Shown here: piece by piece, positions 9,501 to 20,200 of the stretch
Position numbering within the stretch: position 1 is the first letter of the stretch
How the letters are laid out: each line of letters begins with the position of its first letter
Source: Euglena gracilis
Lineage: Eukaryota; Euglenida; Euglenophyceae; Euglenales
DNA: 64,000 nucleotides
Direction: 5' to 3'
Assembly (NCBI GenBank): GCA_039621445.1
Contig: CP154954.1
Span: 61,129,858 to 61,193,857, forward strand
Position numbers and translations under genes: made by a program
The notes under the pieces: model-generated
Told to the model about the DNA's origin: nothing
Database searches by the model: none
What the model saw: only the letters and a program-made list of their open reading frames with translations

Positions 9501-10239
9501 ACCTGCCACTGGCGGTATGACTAGATTCATACCAGAAAATGAAGACCATCTGGTCAAATTCAAGCAGGACTATAAGTCCCAAATCAATTTCTACCAGTTC
9601 AAGAAGTTTAAAGCTGTACACAGCTACCGCACAGGCGGAATCGCCAAAGATTTTCATCTTGACAGCGCAGCTGTCCGACTCGCAGTCGAGTCAGCAGGCA
9701 AGGCCAAAGTGCCATACATTTTTCAAGATTCCGATTGGGACAGGGTGATATACCCACTTTTCACGGCACAAAGCCTGCCAAACCGACCGAATTTTACTTT
9801 TCTGTTACCAGAATACCCCCCTGAGGCCTACAAAATGGAATTTACCGATTGGGTAAGAGAAGTTTTAAGGCCATTCACCATCCGAGCGCGAGTCGCAGGT
9901 TGGCACACCAAGGCAGATCCTGCCGTTTATCCGGGGATACCCCCACAGATTCAATGCAACCACCCCCGCCTAAATTTTTGGATCTGGCCGGCAATGTTGC
10001 CACTTTTCTTCTGGGATAACCTCCAGAACTTTCTTCATCGAGAAGCCAACAGGCTTGGAGTACGGTTACCCGATGGGTATACACAAAAATGTGAATATCC
10101 CTACTTTGATGTTGATGAGCCTGAAAGGCAACTTGTAAATTTCGAACCTCCGATACTGGAGATAGTGGAATCGCCTGAAGGAGACTACGTTCGGGAGATC
10201 AGACCACCGACTCCCAGGAAATGGCCATCTGTGCCATAG
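9501..10239 (+). CDS. 3' part of the long ORF, resumed after the LTR insertion
   Basis: The frame of the Cys-rich segment resumes here after the LTR element (PATGGMTRFI). It runs to a TAG after PRKWPSVP. The roughly 245 residues look globular rather than low-complexity: YKSQINFYQFKKFKAVHSY, FLLPEYPPEAYKMEFTDWV, LNFWIWPAMLPLFFWDNLQ. EYPPE echoes a motif in the first part of the ORF (MPGEYPPEVSMRTLG), so the protein may contain repeated modules. No family is recognised. The ATG at 9520 could be used, but only as a truncated form. Confidence 0.6.
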
Positions 10240-11224
10240 ATACCCCAGGCTTACAGGCCACAGGTCCATGGACCCTGTTCTGACCTTTCCATCAGGCCTA
10301 TAGGCCCTGTATTCCGTATCTATCTCAGGCACATCTGCCAACATATATCTATACATATCTTCCCCGTTTTGGGCTACAGCCCTTCTATCGAGGTATAAGC
10401 CTCTGGGAATACCCCATCGAAAACACCGTGTCCGAGCAGCGCTGTGAAGCCTTCTCTTAGCGGTATATGCCGCCAGTAAGAAGACACACAGCGTACAGCG
10501 CGCACACCGTAATAATAGCTCCCAACTTATTACTTTTCGGGCATAAGGCCACATAAGACTGCCAGACAGCAAAACTTCTGCTAAGGTCTTTTGACCAGCC
10601 CCCCACTCCTCTCTCCTTTACCCCCCTGGGCAAAATCTCGCTGTCGCCGGCAGTTGGTTTTGTAAATAGGTCTTTCTCACTGGTCAGATATGACTGGCCA
10701 GGTGCCCCCTCCTTCCACACCCTACCCTTCCATCTTTTCCGATTATGGAATGAGACCTCCCCGCGTGTCATAGACACACCCAAACTGGGTGGATGGGACT
10801 TTCTGGAATGGAAACCTTCCAGCCCCATTTCCCAATGGGCTCTTCCGCTTCTACCCCTTGGCCGCAATAAGTAGGCACCGCATAAGCGGTTAACCACTTT
10901 TGCACGTTTTTGCGTTATTTCGCAATTTCCTTCCCACACCCCTGGTGACAGGAGAACCAAAAAGCCGCAAACGGCCCTGTGACAGGTCCCCGTCCCCAGG
11001 AATGTGCACGGCATTCCGACTGGCCTGGTCCAGTAGGGAAATCGGGCATAGCCCTGGGAGGGGGATGTGTACCAGGCAGCCGTAAGGCCATGGTACTGTG
11101 TATGTAGGTATAAGCCTACGGCCAGATATAGCTCTGAGCCCCATACACAGTACTATGCTAGGTGGTATTCCTACAGATGGCCAACGGCCTGAATTAGGAA
11201 TACCAAAGCCTTATTCTGGTTCTC
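10240..11224 (+). other. non-coding tail of the chromovirus block, rich in micro-hairpins
   Basis: No ORF is supported. The stretch contains many short inverted repeats: GGCC-TATA-GGCC near 10294, GAGG-TATAAG-CCTC near 10390, ACCGC-ATAA-GCGGT near 10877 and GTAGG-TATAAG-CCTAC at 11104-11119. This matches the pattern in the ORFs upstream. It may be the 3' untranslated region and LTR of the same element. The partner LTR would lie left of the window, so this cannot be tested here. Confidence 0.4.
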
Positions 11225-11438
11225 CTCTCCACAGGTGGTATTCTCTATTCTTTTCTTTCCATTTTGTCTTTGCAAGACTTGATTTCCAAGTTTGCTTTTT
11301 CACATTTTGAAGTCCTGAAAGGACACTTGTCACTTTCCTGGTCCGTAGCCCATAGGGCTTCTACCCTGTCTTGTGCTCTGCTTCTTAATTGGGGAAAAGG
11401 GCAAAGAACTTTTATATTATTCTTTTCAATTTTTCTTG

Positions 11439-13870
11439 TTACTCCAACTTTTTTCCTTTTGCGCACCAAAGGGCGAAAGCGAGGAAAGGTTGGACGTACA
11501 CTCTCATGCCTCGTACAAGGTTGGAATGTTGAATTTCTTGGTGGAGACTCGAATTTTCGAGCGGGGGATCATTTTCCTCATCGGAAATGTGTTGTGAAAA
11601 GTGGGTTTGCGGTGTTGGCAAAAGCAAGGGTGGTACAATTCGCGTTTTCGCGGGTGGTTGTTGTACCAAATTTGCGGTGGATGTAGGGATTCCTACTGCA
11701 GCAATGGTAATTTGAGAACGCGATTCCGGGACATTTGGAATACCAACCGCAGCGCTAACCGCGGTGGGTGGTGGCACAACCGTTACCGGAGTGGACATTT
11801 TATCCAAATTCGCGGACAAGTCATGCACCGTTTCTTCCAAATGTTCCACCAATTGGAGTTGGCCGCAAATACGGTCAACCTCAGTCTCCAAATGCCTAAC
11901 GCGTTTGCGATAATGGGAAAAATCGTCCAAGTGTGGCAACTTTTCAGAAACCAAGTGTAAATCTTGTACAAGTTGTCTTTGGGACTCCTCCACATTCCGG
12001 AGTTGACCCGCAAGCGCTTTTGCTGCATTTGAGACAATTTGCAATTGGTGGGGTAACTTGGTGGGTGTTTCCGCGGTGGTGCGCGAATTTTCCGAGGTTG
12101 GCTTTTCGAACAATGCAGAAATTCGTCCATCCAACCGTGAAACCTCATCTTGCATTGATCGGGCATTCCGATTCGCAGATTCCTCAAGTTGAATCAAACT
12201 CGTTGAAAATGCTTGCAAGGTTTCCTTGTTATCGCCAAGCATTTTGTTATAAAATGAGCGGAATTCCAGTGACTCGGATATCCGAGCGCGCGAAACATTG
12301 GGAAGTGCGCGAATGTTTCGCTAATGTTGTAGACAACAAGGTGCAACGGGTTTGTAATTCCCCAAAAGCAGCTTGAATACCAATGATGTCGGGAATTCGC
12401 TTGGAAAGTGCGGAAACATGCTCCTGCAAACTGACAACGGTACCATTAATACCGCCAATGTCCGTTTACATTTGTTGTTGCGCGAAATCCAGCCGTTGTG
12501 CGCAATCCGCGATTTTCGCGTTCAAGGTGGTTAATCCATCCTGATTTGCGGCACAATGGCAGGATTTCTGCTCCAAGTGTAGGATGCGTTCCTCCAAAAC
12601 TTGTGTACGGGGAACAAAATTTTCTTGCACTTTCGCTTGAAATTGCTTCAAATGCTCGATTTCCGAGCAAAGATGCAAAATCCGTTGTTGGGCTTCTTGG
12701 AAAGAAGTGGTGAGTGCGACAAAATGCTCAGCCGCAACAAAGTTACCGATTTCCGGCATGTTGTGGGTGGCATTTTGCGCTTGTAACTGGTGCTGCAACT
12801 GCAGTAGCATGGTTGGACATGATTCCACTTTGGCAAAAAGATGGCTCATACCATCTTGCACATGCAGAAACTTGGAATCATTCCGTGTTTCCGCTTCATG
12901 CAGTGTTTCACTGATTTGTTGGAAATTTTCTGGAAGTTGTGTGCGCAAAAGACTGTCAACGCTTTCTCGAAAAATGCTGAAGGTCTTTCCCCGCATTTTC
13001 AAAATTGCGTTGGCAATATTTGCCGATTTCCTGCAAATAATTCCAGCAGTATTCCAGTTTGGTGTTGACAACCCTTTGGTTGTCCTCATCAAACTGCAAA
13101 ACCTTGTTGAGCATGGTTGCGCATTCCGCAACACATTGGTGGACATGCAAAATTTCTTTGCTCAGCGGATGATCCGCAGGGAGTTGACCGAGAATTCGGA
13201 AAACATCACCGGGGGTGAGGTTATCCCTCAAATCTTCCTCATAGTCCTCCACAATGGAAACGGCACCAGAGATTTCCGGTACCACCAGACGCATATCTGG
13301 GTTCCATGGCAAAGCAGGGAAAACCGCAGTTTCCGCGGGTAATCCTGGCAATGCGCGAAACGGTGTGGGGGGTGGAAATTGAGGGGGGGGTTGGAAAAAA
13401 CACGGTGTTTCCACCGAGTTGCACTCCAAAAGGCCCACTGGTGCTTCCACCGGGGATCTTTTGGGTGTGAACAGAGCAAAGGGCAAATACCCCTCACTTT
13501 GATCATGGTTAACATGAGTAACCAAGTGTGAAGGTGCAAGGGGTTCATCCCCTCGCCGCATCAAGGATGGGTGAACCGGGATGGAGGAAGGCATTTTGCC
13601 ACCTACATCCCGCACAATCAATGACAATGATGATGAGGAAGGCTCATTGCCCCCTTGCAACAATAAAGGCGTTTCGCCTTGTGACAATGACAACTGATGC
13701 AATGTGTCTTCTGGTTGCTTGCGGTGTCTGGGAATTGGAACTTGTTTCATTCGAACCGTTCCAATCCCCGCCCTCTTCTTCAAGATTGGTCAATGAACTC
13801 ATCAACAAGTCATAATCAAATTTGCTGTTGGGGGTTGTGCTCTGCATCTTTTGGGATGGGTTAAAAAGGC
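11439..13870 (-). pseudogene. coiled-coil gag-like protein, copy A
   Basis: Three overlapping minus-strand frames make one protein read from 13.8 kb leftward. First comes a Ser/Pro-rich N-terminus (SLSQGETPLLLQ, VRDVGGKMPSSIPVHPSL), then a Pro-rich linker, then several hundred residues of heptad-like helix (HQCVAECATMLNKVLQFDED, EERILHLEQK, RHLETEVDRICGQLQLVEHL). The C-terminus is acidic (SDEENDPPLENSSLHQEIQH). Frame breaks lie near 12990 and 12460. Copy B reads through the first in one frame (AGKDLQHFRESVD), so copy A has gained or lost a base there. The coiled-coil content and the repeat setting suggest a structural gag-like protein, without proof. Confidence 0.55.
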
Positions 13871-14008
13871 AAAAACCCAAAAATTCACACAAATAAGCAG
13901 AGAAACAGGGACCAGAAAGGTTGTATCGGCGATTACCGAACAGAGCCTTCTGAGACCTGTATCCTTGCTTAAATGTTGGCTAGGGGCCAGGAACAGTACT
14001 TTCAGCAT

Positions 14009-14290
14009 GTTTCTGCTACCAAGTGTACGTCCAAGGACTTCCCTTTGACCCCTTTCGCCCCGGAAAATCCTGTTTTGCTTTCTCCTGGTGCGCACCTACT
14101 TAGGTGACTAAAAATCCTTGGAGTAACAAAAACCCTTTTACCCAATTCCCCTATGCTAAGGCAGAGCACAAGACAAGGCGCTGTGTAAGGATTTTCCTTC
14201 ACAGTCGTGTTCAGTCCTTTCAGAGGTTTATCCTCTTACTTCAAAACAATCAAAATGTGAAGAATAGAATACCACCTGTGAGGAAAAGAG
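14009..14290 (-). repeat. terminal/leader segment of unit A
   Basis: Contains TGCTACCAAGTGTACG, CTCCTGGTGCGCA and GGAGTAACAAAAA. Related segments occur at 16657-16800 (upstream of copy B), at 18130-18290, and inverted at 11230-11500. It may be a shared promoter/leader or inverted terminus of the family. Confidence 0.6.
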
Positions 14291-14329
14291 ATCACGCGAG
14301 CACGTGTGATACGTGTCGCTAATTCCCAT

Positions 14330-14440
14330 AGGATCTGCCACGATCGTCAGGCTGTGTTCATCATACCCGTCAGATTGTGACGGATCCAGCCTCCGTAGGT
14401 TTCCTACAGAGCTGGGATCGTGCCTGGTACACAGTTTCAC
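14330..14440. repeat. fragment shared with the 3' end of the DIRS-like element
   Basis: TCCTACAGAGCTGGGA followed by TGCCTGGTACACAG matches 18970-18993, the RNase H end of the DIRS-like element. An ACGATCGTCA block near both copies is also shared. This links the coiled-coil units to the RT-bearing element. Confidence 0.65.
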
Positions 14441-14466
14441 CTTGTTCGCGATTGCGATGGTGCCCT

Positions 14467-16589
14467 TTAAGTCTTTCTGAGTAACCCGCTGACCCTCGCT
14501 GGTATTCCAGGGGTTTGGGTCCGGGTAATTCCTAACACCAAGCGCGTTTCGCGAATTTTCCGCTCCAAGTGTACCCCATGCAGGATTTCCCGCACCAAGT
14601 GTAGTGGCGGCAGGATTTTCCTGCGGTAAACGCGAAGAATGTGGTGAATTTCTCCCGGTGGGGCGGGCTTCCCGTCGAAAAACCGATGGGTGATCTGTGT
14701 TACGGACCCCGTTCGTGCTTGGTAAAATTGCAAATGTGACGCATAACCAATACCAGGTGTAGGGTGTTGACTCATTCCTCGCACAAGGTTGGAATGTTGA
14801 ATTTCTTGGTGGAGACTTGAATTTTCGAGCGGTGGATCAATTTCCTCATCGGAAGAATCCTGTGAAAAGTGGATGTGTTTGTTGTGACTCGGATATCCGA
14901 GCACGCGAAACATTGGGAAGTGAGCGCATTTCCGCTAATGTGGTGGAAAACAAGGTACAAAGGGTTTGCAATTCCCCAGTGGCGGCTTGAATATCACTGA
15001 TGTCGGGAATTCGCTTGGAAAGTGCGGTAACATGCTCCTGCAAACCGACAACAGTGGCATTAATACCGCCTATGTCCGTTTGTAATTTTTGTTGCGCGAA
15101 ATCCAACCGTTGTGCGCAATCCGCGATTTTGGCGTTCAAGGGGTTAATTCGTCCTGATTTGTGGCACAATGGCAGTATTTCTGCTCCAAATGTAAAATTC
15201 GTTCCTCCAAAAGCTGGATGTCGTACGGGGAACAAAAGTTTCTTGCACTTTCGCCTGAAATTGCTTCAATTGCTCGATTTTCGATCAAGAATGCAAAATC
15301 CGTTTTTGGGCTTCTTGGAAAGAAGTGGTGAGTGTGGCAAAATGCTCAACCGCGACAAAGTTACCGATTTCCGTCATTCTGGGGGTGGCATTTTGCGTGT
15401 GTAATTGTTGCTGCAATTGCAGTAGCATTGTTGAACAAGATTCCACTTTGTCAAAAAGATGGCTCATACCATCTTGTGCATGCAGCAACTTGGAATCGTT
15501 TCGCGTTTCCGCTTCAGTATTTCAGTGATTTGTTTGAAATTTTGTGGGAGTTGAATGCGCAAAATAGTGTCAACGCTTTCTCGAAAATGCTGAAGGTCTT
15601 TCCCCGCAAAATTGTGTTGGCAATGTTTGCCTACTTCCTGCAAATAATTCCAGCAATCTTCCAGTTTGGTTTTGACAACCCTTTGATTGTCCTCAACAAA
15701 CTGTGACACTTTGTAGAGCATGGTTGCACATTCCGCGACGCATTGGTGGACATGCAAAATTTGCTTGGTCAGCGGGTGATTCGCTGGGAGTTGACCGAGA
15801 ATTCGGTAAACATCACCGGGGGTGAGGTTATCCCTCAAATCATCACCATAATCCTCCACAACGGAAAAGGCACCAGAGGTTTCCGGCACCACCAGACGCA
15901 TATCTGGGTTCCATGGCATTTCAGGGAAAGCCGCAGTTTCCGCGGGTAATCCTGGCAATGCCCGAAATGGTCTGGGGGGAGGTAATTGAGGGGGGGCGGT
16001 TGGAAAAAACACGGTGTTTCCACCGAGTTGGACTCCAAAGGCCCACCGGTGCTTCCACCGGGGATCTTTTGGGTGTGAACAGAGCAAAGGGCACATACCC
16101 CTCATTTTGTTCATGGGTGACATTGCTAACCAAGTGTAAGCAGGGTTCATCCCCATGACCCTGGTGGTCCAATTGTGTGTGGGCAAGTGGTTCATCCCCT
16201 TGCCGCATCAGAGATGGGTGAACTGGGATGGAGGATGGCCTTTTGCCACCTACATCCCGCACAATCAATGACAATGATGATGAGGAAGGCTCATCGTCCC
16301 CTTGCAACAACAAAGGCGTTTCGCCTTGTGACAATGACAAATGAGTCAATGTGTCTTGATCTTCAAGATCGCTCAATGAACTCATTAACAAGCCATAGTC
16401 AAATTTGTGGTTGGGGGTTGTGCTCTGCACCTTTTCCGATGGGCAAAGACCCGAAAATTCACTAACATAAACAGAGAAACAGGGAACAGAAAGGTTGTAT
16501 CGGCGATTACCGGACAGAGTCTTCTGCGACCTGAATCCGTGCTTATAGGTTGGCTTGGAGCCAGGAACAGTACTTTCACCGTGTTTCAC
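14467..16589 (-). pseudogene. coiled-coil gag-like protein, copy B (shortened and frame-broken)
   Basis: A second minus-strand copy, closely similar to copy A (SLSQGETPLLLQGDDEPSSS, VRDVGGKRPSSIPVHPSL, FALFTPKRSPVEAPVGL). It breaks into at least four frames (16589-15921, 16195-15464, 15488-15285, 15235-14846). It lacks part of the central coiled coil present in A. It ends in a different tail (14913-14467) after the shared acidic stretch DSSDEEIDPPLENSSLHQE. Together with copy A it is a tandem duplication in the same orientation. Confidence 0.6.
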
Positions 16590-16809
16590 GGCTCAGTAAG
16601 ATCCTCACCACAAGTCAACCACAGAGTTTCTCTGTGTAGGACCGTAACCGAATTCTGCTACCAAGTGTACGCCAAAGCTTTCCCTTTTCTTCTTTTTGGG
16701 ACTTTCCGTAAAAGCCTTTCGCTTTCGCCTTGGTGCGCAAACTACTTATGAATGGGAAAAGTCTTTGGAATAACAAAAAGTGGTTTTCCCCCTTTCCCCC
16801 CAATTCCCC

Positions 16810-18130
16810 AGGCAGGGGTCGGCGTTTTTTCCGTTTCGAATAATTCGAATTTTTCATAGTTGAATTATTCGAATTTTTCGTGAGGAAAATTTCCAAAAAT
16901 TCCACGGGATGCAGCACTGCACGGAGGATTCGTTTTCTTCCGCTCCTTCCCCTCGGTGACGGCATTTCCATGGTACTCGCAGACAAAAAAAAAACCTCGA
17001 GAAGTTTTTGCCTGCCTTTTGCGGAAAATCCCGCTCGTGACTCCAACGGGGGAATTTTTCTTTGCCGGACCCCCCAGCCGTGGCCCCGCAGTTGCAAAGT
17101 GCAGAACCCTCTCGATAAAATGGACAAAAAACCAACCGCCCCCACCCCCAGACCACCCCACCCGTAGAAGCCCCCGCCCCTGGCCACCCCACCCCGTACC
17201 GGGGGGGGGGAATTGAAGCTAGACAAATTGGAAGCCGAAAAAATTGGTGCCAAACCTGAAAACAGCAAGAAAAAAATGGCACGTTTTGTTTGCAAGATGT
17301 CTGGAAAAAGGGTGTTTTTGAAATTTTTGAGGCAGGATTATCAAAGCCGGAAAAATTTGGCAGGATTTCTGACAATATTTTCCCAAAGAATTTTTTCGGC
17401 CTTCAATTTTTCCCCCAGTAGAAGCCAAAAACCCCTGCACCAAACCCTCTCTACATCTGGCCCAAAACTGGCCAGCATGTGGCCCAAAACTGGCCAGCAC
17501 TTCTGCCCAAAAATGGCCAGCACGTGTGGCCCAAAACTGGCCACCACATCTGGCCAAAAAACTGGCCAGCATGTGGCCCAAAACTGGCCAGCACTTCTGC
17601 CCAAAACTGTGGCCCAAAACTGGCCACCACATCTGGCCAAAAAACTGGCCAGCATGTGGCCCAAAACTGGCCAGCACTTCTGCCCAAAACTGTGGCCCAA
17701 AACTGGCCACCACATCTGGCCCAAAACTGTCCAGTTCTTTGCCATTGAAAAGCAAACAGGAACAGCAACAGGAATCAGAAAACACACACGTTGTTGGCCG
17801 TAATACAAACGGAGCAGTTTAGCAGGGACATGCTCAGGTCCAGATTACCAAACCTCCTTCCAATAAGTTCATTTCAAGCCTGATAAACTTCGATCTGCAA
17901 CAGAGAAAAATATAATTCAGTGAAAGAATTGCCCAAATCACCATATGCTCCTGCGTCAGGCTGGCATCTTAGTGTTGTCTGCACAGTCCACAAAATGCAA
18001 GTCTCTTCCGCCGAGCAGCGATAATTCTGACGAATTAGGAATTCCTAGATTCGCGGTTCGCGATTTTGAAAAATTCGAAAAATTCGAATTTTTCGAATTT
18101 TTCAATTGAATTGAAAAATTCCCAATATTT
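16810..18130. other. repeat-rich insertion between the coiled-coil unit and its terminal segment
   Basis: TTCGAA-rich inverted repeats bound this stretch (16838-16880 and 18070-18120, AATTCGAATTTTTC motifs). It holds C-rich DNA and a minisatellite. It separates the leader-like segment at 16657-16800 from related sequence at 18130-18290, so it looks like an insertion. No gene is supported. Confidence 0.4.
17455..17740. repeat. minisatellite of TGGCCCAAAACTGGCC units
   Basis: About 15 units of 18-24 bp alternate CAGCATG, CAGCACTTCTG and CACCACATC spacers around GGCCCAAAACTGGCC. A relaxed version of the same motif occurs at 27740-27920. Confidence 0.9.
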
Positions 18131-18292
18131 CGAAATTTGCCGAACCTTGTCCCCAGGAGGCAAAGCATAACACAAAGACTTCAGATGTTTCCTCTGAAAT
18201 CAAGTTCAATTGTTCTGAGGGTTTTTCCCTGTGACAAAACCAACTGTGAAACTTGTGAAGCTTGAAATAAAGAAATACCACCTGTGGGGGAA
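18130..18292 (-). repeat. terminal segment related to both ends of unit A
   Basis: Ends AAATACCACCTGTG as at 14268-14282, and shares GCAAAGCATAACACAAAG with GCAGAGCACAAGACAAGG at 14161. This is the third occurrence of the terminal segment. Confidence 0.5.
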
Positions 18293-18309
18293 TGAGAGAA
18301 AAGTGCTGA

Positions 18310-18480
18310 CGTGTCCAAGGCAGAAATGTTCTGCAGCGGTGGTGGGGCGGACGAATCCACCGACTAGTGGCATAGCCTACTGGATTTGTGTTCAGGTGGA
18401 GGGAAGCTATGTACAGATGAGGGAACCTCATGGATAGTCAGCTCAGTGGACAGATGCTACAAACCTATGCATAGAGGGGT
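18310..18480. repeat. block shared with 28785-28900
   Basis: GCGGTGGTGGGGCG, TCCACCGAC, AGTGGCA and GCCTACT are found in order here and at 28789-28850, followed by GCTATGTACAGA in both. It is a dispersed repeat attached to different elements. Confidence 0.65.
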
Positions 18481-18942
18481 CGGGCCCATGGTTCGCGGGG
18501 CTGAGGCGGTTAGGTGTGGCCTCAATTGGTCAACTATGGACCTGGACCCTCGGTGTGCGCGTTCTCTGCTGTGCTGCGGGTGCCGCTGGTGCGCACCGTT
18601 GGGGCGGCTTCGTTGGCCGCCTGCCTGCGGTTTGGGACGTGCATTGGCTGGTCTTTGAGAGGTGGTGGCGGTGGATGGGGAGTGTCACGTCGGTGTTGAC
18701 GTTACCTGTGGGGCTCAGCGAAGGAAGTGCTTGGGGAGCAGCATCTGCACCACTTGGCGGAAAAGAGCCAGCGCCAGCAGCTGGTAGGTCTCGGCTTGAC
18801 GTGTAGAGCGTACGTCGCCTTGATCCCAAGCGGTGGTTAGTTTCATCATCCTGGAGAGCAGCTTGGCTGACGTGTTCAGGGGCAGATCCAAGAAAGGTCT
18901 GCAACGATCTTACCAGCTGTGGTTTCCGCAGTGGTACGATCG
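18481..18942. other. region after the DIRS-like RNase H, no gene seen
   Basis: Both strands were read for a tyrosine recombinase or methylase, which would follow RNase H in a complete DIRS element. None is recognisable. ORFs here look random and GC-rich. Confidence 0.5.
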
Positions 18943-20200
18943 TCACAGAGCCCACTCTGCAGATATCCTACAGAGCTGGGACATGCCTGGTACACAGTAA
19001 TCCCCCCTCTCCTTTTCCCGTCTGCTTATAGGGTCTGCCAGGCATTCTTTTGAAGGTACCCAGTTGACTTGGAGGTTCACTTGTTTTTCCATGCACCATT
19101 TGAAAAATGGTCTCAGCGTTTTGTTGAAGGGGTCCTTTCTGCCCCCACCTTTTGTTAGGTAAAAGTAAATTACCTGGTTGTCCACGGATAAGGAAACGGT
19201 TTCTCCAGGATTGCTCAAACTCTTCTCAGTGGTGATAGCTGCACTGAGCTCCTTTACATGGATGTGCAAAATGGAGTCTTTTCTCCAAAATTCCTGCACA
19301 ATTTCTCCTGTGTGGATTTTTAGCCTCCCCCAGGCATGGGTGTTGCTGTCTGAGTGCAACTCTCTGTTTGCATTTTGGGGGAAGGGTCTGCCCCCCCAGG
19401 TGTCTAGCAGAATTTTTCCTTCCTTTAATTGGGTCTTAATTTCCTGGGAAATGGGGTGTTTTAAGTCCCAGGGGGCTGTGGACTTTGCCACCAAAAAAAT
19501 TTGCCAGGGCGTCTGTAAAAGCCATTAAAAAGGGCAGGGCCATTAGATTGCGTCTTATTTGGCCCAAAATGGAAGCCAATTGCCTTTTTGACGCGTAATC
19601 TTTTTTCACAATTTTTCCCAGCTCCTTTTTTATGGTTTTGACCTTCTGGGGGGGCACCTGTATCTTTCCTTCCTGAAAGTTTAGATGAAAACCCAGATGG
19701 GTTACTACTTGGGTGGGCTAGATGATGGACTTTTTCACATTAATTTTGAACCCAGAATCTAGCAAATTCTTTGACAACTGTTTTCCGGTGATTTTGCAAA
19801 GTGTTTTGGGTCGGGGCCACCAACAAAATGTCGTCCAGGTAAACAATAACCTGGATCCTCCTTTTTCTCCACAGCCTTTCCAAAGTTTTCATGACTGACA
19901 TGAAAACGTGGGCATAACATTTAGCCCGAAGCAGCCTGTTTAAAATTCCCAGGTCTGGCCCCCCACCGGATGTCTCAAAAATGGCCTTAGGCCTGGACTT
20001 ACTGGAATATGAAAATAGGCATCCTTGAGGACTATTCTTGCTGCCCAGTGGCCTTTTTCCAAAACTGGAAAAATGTGTCGGATACAATCCAGCTTGAAAG
20101 GTTTTACTTGAAGTTGCTGGTTGATTTCTCTGCAGTCGCTGATCATTCTCCGCTTGGTTGTTCTTCCGTCTGGTTTTGAAATTACAAACCATGGGATCAA
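18943..20200 (-). pseudogene. DIRS-like reverse transcriptase and RNase H
   Basis: On the minus strand, RT motifs appear in order: KPDGRTTKRRMISDCREIN, VLKDAYFHIPVS and, one frame over, YLDDILLVAPTQ (the catalytic DD). A connection region follows at 19657-19436 (KVKTIKKELGKIVKKDYASK). RNase H follows at 19494-18943 (LHSDSNTHAWG, HVKELSAA, SVDNQV and NWVPSKECLADPISRR, with the acidic residues in place). This arrangement and the wording of the RNase H fit tyrosine-recombinase retroelements of the DIRS/Ngaro group. Frames break near 19950, 19740 and 19490, so it is not functional. Confidence 0.8.

Larger units (their letters stand above)
11225..14290 (-). mobile_element. coiled-coil unit A bounded by inverted terminal segments
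   Basis: The left end on the plus strand (from about 11230, CACAGGTGGTATTCT) reappears inverted at the right end (AGAATACCACCTGTG, ending near 14282). The similarity continues inward for about 250 bp with gaps, including a CTTGTCTTGTGCTCTGC block on both sides and GGTGCGCA. Between them is a minus-strand coiled-coil ORF. I see no transposase, integrase or RT inside. Clear TSDs are not visible. It may be a foldback or non-autonomous element, or a rearranged gag unit of a retroelement. Confidence 0.5.

Noticed and set aside
16838-18125. A TIR element defined by TTCGAA-rich ends
   Set aside because: Both ends contain similar AATTCGAATTTTTC words, but these are internally palindromic and low-complexity, and no TSD was found.
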